NCBI GenBank assembly: GCA_002709835.1
Contig: PAQX01000013.1
Location: 1-40,325 of the forward strand
Direction: 5' to 3'
DNA length: 40,325 nucleotides
DNA from: Deltaproteobacteria bacterium
GTDB lineage: Bacteria; Myxococcota_A; UBA9160; UBA4427
Notes under the pieces: model-generated
What the model was told of the DNA's origin: nothing
What the model saw: only the letters and a program-made list of their open reading frames with translations
Database searches by the model: none
Program-made: the position numbers and the translations under genes
In this document: positions 35,324 through 40,325 of the stretch, piece by piece
How the letters are laid out: each line of letters opens with the position of its first letter
How positions within the stretch are numbered: position 1 is the stretch's first letter

Positions 35324-35352
35324 GGGATACCCCCGGGCCCGTGGGGCGTCAA
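35324..35352 (-). promoter_or_regulatory. Candidate sigma-70-type promoter of hrcA (possibly leaderless)
   Basis: On the minus strand TTGACG (35347-35352) and TATCCC (35324-35329) are separated by exactly 17 bp. The -35 matches 5 of 6 consensus bases, the -10 3 of 6. Seven nucleotides separate the -10 from the hrcA ATG, so transcription should begin at or next to the start codon. There is no Shine-Dalgarno sequence. Confidence 0.5.
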
Positions 35353-35377
35353 ACCAGAGATTCCGGAGGGCGCCGTC

Positions 35378-36613
35378 TCAGCCCCCTTCCACGAAGACGA
35401 ATTCCGCGCCCACGCTGTCTGCCAGCAGTCGGCCCGCCCGCGAGAGCCGGAGGTCGCCCCCCTCCCCTTCGACGAGCCATTCGACCCGCACCAGACGGTC
35501 GATCTCCTCTGCAAAAAATGCGCGGGGCGGCGCCCCGAACTCCTCCGCGAAGGCCTGCGCCGCGACCCCCTCGATCTGTCGCAGGCCGAGGAAGATCGCT
35601 TCGCCCCGGGCGACGGCCACTTCCAGCCCCTCTTCCTCGCCCGCCTCGGCGGGATCCCGTGCAAGCGCCGCCTGCCAGGCCGACAGATCCCGGGGATTCG
35701 CCCGCCGGGCGCCGTGGGGCCGCGCCGGCGTGCGCACCTCCGTCGAGTGAGCGCCCATCCCGAGCCCCAGCACCGCCTGCCGCTGCCAATACCGCGCATT
35801 GTGACGGGCGCGCCTTCCGGGACGCGCGTAGCTCGAGACCTCGTACCGCCGGTAGCCCGCGCCCTCGAGCCGCGCTTCGACCTGCTCGATCATCCCAGCG
35901 GCGAGTTCCTCGTCCGGCGGCGTCATCCGGCCGGCTGAGACGGCGCGGCCGAAGGGCGTCTCCGACTCGAAGGTCAGCTCGTAGGTCGAGACGTGCTCCG
36001 GACCGAAGGCGATCACGCGGTCGAGGTCCCGGTCGAGATCCGCCGCGGACTGATCCGGTCCCGCGAAGATCAGGTCGACGGACAGGTCGTCGAAGCCCGC
36101 CCTCCGGGCAGCAGCGAGGGTCTCTTCGGCGACGACGGCGCGGTGGGCCCGGCCGAGGCGTTTCAGCAGGCCATCGTCGAAGCTCTGGATGCCGATCGAC
36201 AAACGGTTCACCCCCGCCGCCCGAAAGGCCGGGAGACGCTCTCGCTCGACGGTACTCGGATTGAGTTCGAGGGTGATCTCGGGCGCGCTCGCATCCGCCG
36301 GGAAGGTCGCGGTCACCGCGTCCACGAGACGCGCGATCGACTCGGGCCGGAAGAGCGCGGGCGTCCCCCCGCCCAGATAGAGGCTCGCGAGCGGGCGGTC
36401 GCCGAAGGCCGGCGCCCGGGCCGCCAGCTCGGTCCGCAGATCCTCGACGTACCGGTCCTCGACGCCGGGATCGAGGGGCCGCGCGGCGAGGACGGCGAAA
36501 TCGCAATAGGGACAGACGCGCTCGCACCAGGGGAGGTGGACGTAGACCCCGACCCGCCCGTCGTCCCCGCCCCCCGGCGCCAGATGCGCCTCCGTGTGCC
36601 CGGGTTCCGTCAT
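35378..36613 (-). CDS. hemW: HemW-like radical SAM heme chaperone
   Basis: A 411-residue radical SAM protein formerly called an oxygen-independent coproporphyrinogen III oxidase. Cys30, Cys34 and Cys37 (WCERVCPYCDF) bind the 4Fe-4S cluster; Phe after CD, rather than another Cys, is typical of HemW as opposed to HemN. Other blocks are SLYLGGGTPALF, ELNPSTV, NRLSIGIQSFDD, YELTFESETPFG and ARHNARYWQ. HemW inserts heme into respiratory enzymes. ATG 36613 (MTEPGHTEAH) is preceded by sequence antisense to the M16 promoter; the frame extends upstream to 36958 without support. hemW-hrcA-grpE-dnaK-dnaJ is a widely conserved order, best known from Firmicutes. Confidence 0.93.
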   Translation of the reverse strand: MTEPGHTEAHLAPGGGDDGRVGVYVHLPWCERVCPYCDFAVLAARPLDPGVEDRYVEDLRTELAARAPAFGDRPLASLYLGGGTPALFRPESIARLVDAVTATFPADASAPEITLELNPSTVERERLPAFRAAGVNRLSIGIQSFDDGLLKRLGRAHRAVVAEETLAAARRAGFDDLSVDLIFAGPDQSAADLDRDLDRVIAFGPEHVSTYELTFESETPFGRAVSAGRMTPPDEELAAGMIEQVEARLEGAGYRRYEVSSYARPGRRARHNARYWQRQAVLGLGMGAHSTEVRTPARPHGARRANPRDLSAWQAALARDPAEAGEEEGLEVAVARGEAIFLGLRQIEGVAAQAFAEEFGAPPRAFFAEEIDRLVRVEWLVEGEGGDLRLSRAGRLLADSVGAEFVFVEGG

Positions 36614-36689
36614 GCGGCGGACGCTAGCGCTGCCGCGGTCGTCGGGACGGCGAGCGACGCGGCGACCCCTCCGGTAATCTCGCGGCGCT
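36614..36689. promoter_or_regulatory. Divergent promoter region between hemW and the M16 peptidase gene
   Basis: Only 76 bp separate the two divergent starts. For the plus-strand gene, TAATCT at 36675-36680 matches the -10 consensus and ends 9 nt before the TTG start, so this mRNA may also be leaderless. No clear -35 element is visible. Confidence 0.4.
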
Positions 36690-39368
36690 TTGACCCCGAC
36701 CTCTTCCGATTCCACCACCGCGACGGCTCCGCCGACCCTCCACCGCGTCCTCGACAACGGCCTGACCGTGCTGCTGCGCGAAAGCCATCGTGCGCCCGTG
36801 GTCGAGCTCCAGATCTGGGCCAGCGTCGGCAGCGCGGACGAGCGCGCCGGGGAAGAGGGCCTCGCCCACTTCCACGAGCATATGCTCTTCAAAGGAACCG
36901 AGCGCCGCGGCGTCGGCGAAGTCGCCGGCGACATCGAGGGGCTCGGCGGCCACATCAACGCATATACCTCCTTCGACCAGACGGTCTATCACGCGACCCT
37001 CCCGTCGGACGCCTGGCGGGAGGGCCTCGACGTGCTCGTGGACGCGGTCCGCTTCTCGATTTTCGACGAGGAAGAAGTCCACCGCGAACGCGAGGTCGTC
37101 CTCGAGGAGATCCGCCGCTCCGACGACACGCCGGGCCACGTGTTGGGCGATCTCGCCTTCCGCGAGTGCTACCGGGTCCACCCCTATGGCGCGCCGATCC
37201 TCGGGCCTGCCTCGAACGTCGCCGGCTTCGAACCGAGCCAGGTCCGCCGCTTCTTCGAGCGCTGGTACACCCCCGACAACCTGATGGTGGTGGCCGCCGG
37301 CGATTTCGACGCCGAAGAAGTCGCCCACGAGATCGAGCGACTCTTCGCGGACGCGACCCGCGGCGAAGCCACACGGGCGCGTCCGGTCGAGCCGGCCGGA
37401 GAAGGGATCCGTGTGGCGGTCCTCCGCCGGCCCTTCGAGGGGCACCGTGTCGACATCTCCTGGCCCGCCGCGCGCTTCCAGGAGCGGGAAGCGATCCATC
37501 TCGATCTGCTCGCCTACGTGCTCGGCGAGTGCGAGTCGAGTCGCCTGGTCCAGCGCATCCGCGAAGACGAAGCCCTCGTCGACCGGGTCGATGCAGGGGC
37601 GTATACCCCGCTCGACCGCGGCCTCTTCTCCATCGGCTTCGAGACCGATGCCGCCCGCCTTCTCCCGGCGACTCGGCGGATCATCGAAGAGACGGACCGC
37701 CTCCGGCGCACGCCCGTCGGCGCGGCGGAACTCGAACGAGCCCGCGTGAACTTCCTGGCGAGCGAGCAGTTCGAACGCGAGAGCGTGTCCGGCCTCGCGT
37801 CCCGGATCGGGAGCTACGAGGCGATCGGCGGCGGCTGGCAGCGCGAGGACGAGGCCCTCGAGATCCTGAAGAGCGCAACGCCGGAAGACCTGCTCGCGGC
37901 GGCTCAGCGCTATCTCGATCCGAGCGGCCTCACGATCGCGGCGCTGCTCCCGGAGTCGACCGACGAAGCCCTCGACGGCTCCGCGCTCCGCGAGGCCGTC
38001 GAGCAGGGACTCGCGGCCGCGACCGCGCCGTTGACCGTGCCGGCCGAGACCGAGGAGGAGCCCGCCAACCTCGCCCTCCGTCCGGTTGCCGACGCCGCGC
38101 CTCTGGCTTTCGGTCCGCTCCGCACGACCGAGGATGGCGCGGGGGAGCGGCTCGATGCGACGCTCCCGAACGGGCTCGACGTCCACGTGTTGCGGCGTCC
38201 GGAAGTTCCCATCGCGACGTTGCGCCTTGCCTGCCCCGGCGGCCTCCTGACGGAAACCCCAGAAACCTCGGGCATCACGCGCTTCTTGAACGCGATGTGG
38301 AGCCGGGGCACGCGCTCGCTTTCCGCCGCCGACTTCGCGCGCCGGGTCGAAGGCCTGGCGGCCGAGATCGACGGCTTCTCCGGCCGCAATTCGATCGGCC
38401 TGACCCTCGACACGCTCTCCGAGAGCCTCGAGCCCGCCCTCGCCCTCTTCGCGGAAGCGCTTCTCGAGCCGGGCCTCGAGGCGGCCGAGATCGACCGCGA
38501 GCGCCGGGAGACCCTGGCTGCCCTCGATCGCCGCGCAGACCGGCTCGGGCAGAGGGCCTTCCAGCTCTTCTCCGAAACCGAGTTCGAGGCACATCCCTAC
38601 TCGCAGACCGTGCTGGGCGAACGCAAGACGATCGAGGCCTTCGATGAGGCCGCGCTCACGCGACACGCGGAGCGGCTGATCCGCGCCGACCGGGCCTCGA
38701 TCGCGGTGGTCGGCGACGTGGACCCGGAGAAGGTGGGACGCTGGATCAGCGAGCGGTTGGGCGGCATGCCCTCCGGTGGCCCGGAATTCGCGCTACCCGA
38801 GATGGCGGCCCGAGGCGTCGGCGTTCGCGAGTCTTCGCAGATCAAGGATCGCGCCCAGGCTCATCTCGTGGTCGGGTTCCGCGGCCTGACGCTCGATGAT
38901 CCCGATCGCCACGCCCTCGAGCTGATCTCCCAACTCCTCGCCGGACAGGGGGGGCGCCTCTTCCTCGAGCTGCGCGACCGGCAGAGCCTCGCCTACACCG
39001 TCTCCGCCTCGAACGTCGAGGGCCTCGCCCCCGGCTACTTCTCCATCTACATCGCAACCGCGCCGGACAAGATGGAGCGCGCCCGGGCGGGCATCTTCGA
39101 AGAGGTCGACCGACTGCTTCAGTCGCCGCCCGACGCCGAGGAGCTCGCCCGCGCCGTTCGCTACGGCATCGGGAGTTTCGCCATCGACTCCCAGCGAAGC
39201 CACGCCCGCGCGGCCCACATCGCCCTCGACTCGATCTACGGCCTGGATCCCGACCACACCGACGAATACCCGGAGCGGATCGCCGCGCTCACGCCGGAAG
39301 ACCTCCACCGCGTCGCCCAGCGCATCCTGCGACCAGACTCCTGCACGATCAGCGCCGTTCATCCGTAG
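36690..39368 (+). CDS. M16 family zinc metallopeptidase (two fused M16 units)
   Basis: An 892-residue pitrilysin/insulinase-family protein built from two M16 halves. The first half is active-type: HxxEH at 60-64 (AHFHEHMLFKG), with the third zinc ligand Glu near 139-140 in REVVLEEI. The second half, from about residue 490 (LPNGLDVHVLRRPEVPIATL), lacks the zinc motif (GITRFLNAMW) but keeps the substrate-binding Arg/Tyr block LELRDRQSLAYTVSAS. No signal peptide is seen. Many bacterial homologues are periplasmic or membrane-attached, so its location is uncertain. The predicted start is TTG 36690; there is no ATG before the domain. It degrades peptides into short fragments by family knowledge; the target is unknown. 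Confidence 0.92.
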   Translation: MTPTSSDSTTATAPPTLHRVLDNGLTVLLRESHRAPVVELQIWASVGSADERAGEEGLAHFHEHMLFKGTERRGVGEVAGDIEGLGGHINAYTSFDQTVYHATLPSDAWREGLDVLVDAVRFSIFDEEEVHREREVVLEEIRRSDDTPGHVLGDLAFRECYRVHPYGAPILGPASNVAGFEPSQVRRFFERWYTPDNLMVVAAGDFDAEEVAHEIERLFADATRGEATRARPVEPAGEGIRVAVLRRPFEGHRVDISWPAARFQEREAIHLDLLAYVLGECESSRLVQRIREDEALVDRVDAGAYTPLDRGLFSIGFETDAARLLPATRRIIEETDRLRRTPVGAAELERARVNFLASEQFERESVSGLASRIGSYEAIGGGWQREDEALEILKSATPEDLLAAAQRYLDPSGLTIAALLPESTDEALDGSALREAVEQGLAAATAPLTVPAETEEEPANLALRPVADAAPLAFGPLRTTEDGAGERLDATLPNGLDVHVLRRPEVPIATLRLACPGGLLTETPETSGITRFLNAMWSRGTRSLSAADFARRVEGLAAEIDGFSGRNSIGLTLDTLSESLEPALALFAEALLEPGLEAAEIDRERRETLAALDRRADRLGQRAFQLFSETEFEAHPYSQTVLGERKTIEAFDEAALTRHAERLIRADRASIAVVGDVDPEKVGRWISERLGGMPSGGPEFALPEMAARGVGVRESSQIKDRAQAHLVVGFRGLTLDDPDRHALELISQLLAGQGGRLFLELRDRQSLAYTVSASNVEGLAPGYFSIYIATAPDKMERARAGIFEEVDRLLQSPPDAEELARAVRYGIGSFAIDSQRSHARAAHIALDSIYGLDPDHTDEYPERIAALTPEDLHRVAQRILRPDSCTISAVHP

Positions 39369-39411
39369 TCGCTGAGTCGCGCGGTCGAGGGGCAAGCAGG
39401 CGCCCCAACGA

Positions 39412-39446
39412 GAACGCCCCCGGCCGCGAAGCGACCAAGGGCGTTC
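39412..39446 (+). terminator. Inverted repeat downstream of the M16 peptidase gene
   Basis: An 8-bp perfect stem GAACGCCC/GGGCGTTC enclosing a 19-base GC-rich loop, 43 nt after the stop codon. No T run follows on the plus strand (CAAAACATC), so it is not a classical intrinsic terminator, but its position suits a 3' end structure. Confidence 0.45.
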
Positions 39447-39670
39447 AAAACATCATCCGCAACGGGACCTAGCGGTCGAGGCGTCGCTTCCCTGGACGGC
39501 CCCGCCCGATGATGCCTGTGGATTCGTCGTCGTCGACGAGGTGCGGACATCAGGTCAAGCGCCTGGGATCGGATGCATGGTCCGGTTTCTCACGGACTCC
39601 TGGTAACGAAGGTCGGGGCGACGCACCCCTCTAAAACGAGGCGAGGGGCGCATCCACCGGGTGACCGGAT

Positions 39671-39726
39671 CCAGTGGCCCGGCCGGCAGCGCCTAAGGAG
39701 TTGGCGCTTACCGGCCGTGCAACTGG
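39671..39726. repeat. Long composite stem-loop
   Basis: Three nested perfect arms: CCAGT/ACTGG, GGCCGG/CCGGCC and AGCGCC/GGCGCT, around a 9-base loop TAAGGAGTT. Together they form a hairpin of 17 base pairs with internal loops. It is the strongest element of the structured region and cannot be explained by any coding sequence. Confidence 0.6.
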
Positions 39727-39811
39727 TGACTCCCCCCCTTCCCAAGAAGGGAGCCGCACGTCGAAGGGGGCGAAGTCCGAAAAGGCCGAATATCCCCTTG
39801 AAAGCTTTAGG

Positions 39812-39846
39812 GGGTGGGTCGAATGCCTCGTTTTCGAAGCCCACCC
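39812..39846. repeat. Strong hairpin GGGTGGG-TCGAA / TTCGA-AG-CCCACCC
   Basis: Two perfect arms of 7 and 5 bp separated by a 2-base bulge on one side, with a 9-base loop. It closes the 3' end of the structured block. No T run follows in either direction, so it is not an ordinary terminator. Confidence 0.6.
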
Positions 39847-40043
39847 ACTTTCAATCGAACCTGCCATCCAAAGACGTAGGGTCGAGGATACATCGAGCGT
39901 TTTCGTCTTGGGAAAAAAACTTCGACACTTCTAAGAGAAAAAGCCCACTGCGTCGCGATCCGAGGAGTAGGCAGGCTGCGCGCTAGGAGCCGGCAACTCC
40001 GCTGATAAGCATCCGCCAAAAAAAAGCTTTCGAGATCTATCAA

Positions 40044-40057
40044 GGCGGGAACCCGCC
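40044..40057 (-). terminator. Short hairpin after the gamma-glutamyltransferase gene
   Basis: GGCGGG and CCCGCC separated by two bases, directly after the stop codon at 40064 on the minus strand. Folding leaves a 5-bp stem with a 4-base loop, and a T8 run follows about 20 nt downstream. Terminator function is possible but not typical. Confidence 0.35.
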
Positions 40058-40063
40058 ACTCGA

Positions 40064-40325
40064 TCACTCCGGATGCGCGCCACCTCCTACCCCGATCGCG
40101 CCCCCATCGGTGCGCGGGTCGGCTCCGCCGAGGTGTCGACCGGTCCGCGGATCGACCACGATGACCTCGGCGGCGGACCAGTGGCGCGGACTCGGGTCGA
40201 CCGTGTGCCCGCGCGCCTCAAGGGAGGAAATCACCTCAGTCGAGAACTCCGGCTCGACCCGGATCTTGTTCGGGTCCCATTGGTGGTGGTAGCGAGGCGC
40301 CGCGGCGGCCGCCTGAGGATCCATG
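40064..40325 (-). CDS. ggt: Gamma-glutamyltransferase, C-terminal end (5' part outside the window)
   Basis: About 87 C-terminal residues are visible, continuing past the window edge without a start. The sequence MDPQAAAAAPRYHHQW, PEFSTEVISSLEARGHTV, AAEVIVVDPRTGRHLGGADPR and GGAIG matches the end of the small subunit of gamma-glutamyltransferase, an N-terminal nucleophile hydrolase that cleaves gamma-glutamyl bonds of glutathione and related compounds. The catalytic Thr and the large subunit lie outside the window, so activity and cellular location (usually periplasmic) cannot be checked here. The gene converges on the M16 peptidase across the structured intergenic region. Confidence 0.85.
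   Translation of the reverse strand, partial: MDPQAAAAAPRYHHQWDPNKIRVEPEFSTEVISSLEARGHTVDPSPRHWSAAEVIVVDPRTGRHLGGADPRTDGGAIGVGGGAHPE

Larger units (their letters stand above)
39447..40043. other. Noncoding convergent intergenic region rich in stem-loops, possible structured RNA
   Basis: Almost 600 bp with no credible protein gene, between the convergent M16 and gamma-glutamyltransferase genes. The block 39623-39846 contains a series of perfect or near-perfect inverted repeats: 39623-39631 with 39643-39651 (9 bp, one mismatch); CCGG-GTGA-CCGG at 39657-39668 with a GNRA-type loop; a long composite stem 39671-39726; 39734-39741 with 39763-39770; 39794-39798 with 39809-39813; and 39812-39846 (12 bp with a 2-base bulge). 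From about 39880 to 40030 the DNA becomes AT-rich, with A7 and A8 runs, unlike the rest of the window. Known RNAs I tested by eye (RNase P, tmRNA, SRP, 6S, cobalamin, SAM, cyclic-di-GMP riboswitches) do not match. The strand is undecided. Confidence 0.35.

Noticed and set aside
34097..35377. CIRCE operator before hrcA or grpE
   Set aside because: No TTAGCACTC-N9-GAGTGCTAA-like inverted repeat is present; only unrelated GC-rich hairpins occur.
39573..39986. 137-residue plus-strand frame in the structured intergenic region
   Set aside because: It runs across several perfect inverted repeats, is Arg/Pro/Lys-rich without domain features, and has no ribosome binding site.
39447..40043. RNase P, tmRNA, SRP, 6S or a known riboswitch in this region
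   Set aside because: I looked by eye for the conserved RNase P core, tmRNA tag and TpsiC arm, SRP tetraloop region, cobalamin, SAM and cyclic-di-GMP consensus elements on both strands and found none.

Overview
The window is about 40 kb of very GC-rich, densely coding bacterial chromosome with 27 complete protein genes, a split cheA, one candidate small membrane protein and two genes cut by the window ends. No rRNA, tRNA, CRISPR, insertion sequence or prophage gene is visible. The long ORFs antisense to most genes are GC-driven shadows. The mix points to a Gram-negative bacterium of the old Deltaproteobacteria/Myxococcota/Binatota type: an outer-membrane LpoA-like lipoprotein, a hemW-hrcA-grpE-dnaK-dnaJ cluster, a eukaryotic-like isoleucyl-tRNA synthetase, LarB/LarC, a chemosensory cluster, and acyl-CoA, sulfotransferase and amidohydrolase genes. 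This placement is inference from gene content only.

Positions 1-13,011 hold lipid and accessory metabolism: a truncated amidohydrolase (-), TesB thioesterase and a soluble molybdopterin oxidoreductase (+), an isomerase-type crotonase and ileS (-), DoxX and a hydratase-type crotonase (+), a coupled MFS transporter-sulfotransferase pair (-), and an acyltransferase (+). The two crotonases and TesB together suggest beta-oxidation or acyl-CoA turnover.

From 13,053 to 36,613 everything runs on the minus strand. rsmJ-rsmE-ilvA is a tight overlapping run (two 16S rRNA methyltransferases and threonine ammonia-lyase). Next, read in the direction of transcription, comes lon - small ORF - thiL - mcp - cheW - cheY - cheA - cheC - larB - larC - alpha/beta hydrolase, mostly with very short gaps or stop/start overlaps. 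The chemosensory set has no cheR or cheB, its receptor has almost no periplasmic domain, and cheA is split into Hpt and kinase-core frames at an exact A_AAA_AAA heptamer. After it are the LpoA-like lipoprotein and the heat-shock cluster hemW-hrcA-grpE-dnaK-dnaJ.

From 36,690 a two-domain M16 zinc peptidase gene runs on the plus strand. It converges, across a 695-bp intergenic region rich in strong inverted repeats and with a local AT-rich stretch, on a truncated gamma-glutamyltransferase gene (-). That intergenic region has no credible protein gene and is the best candidate for an undescribed structured RNA. The cheA slippery site is the best candidate for unusual gene expression.
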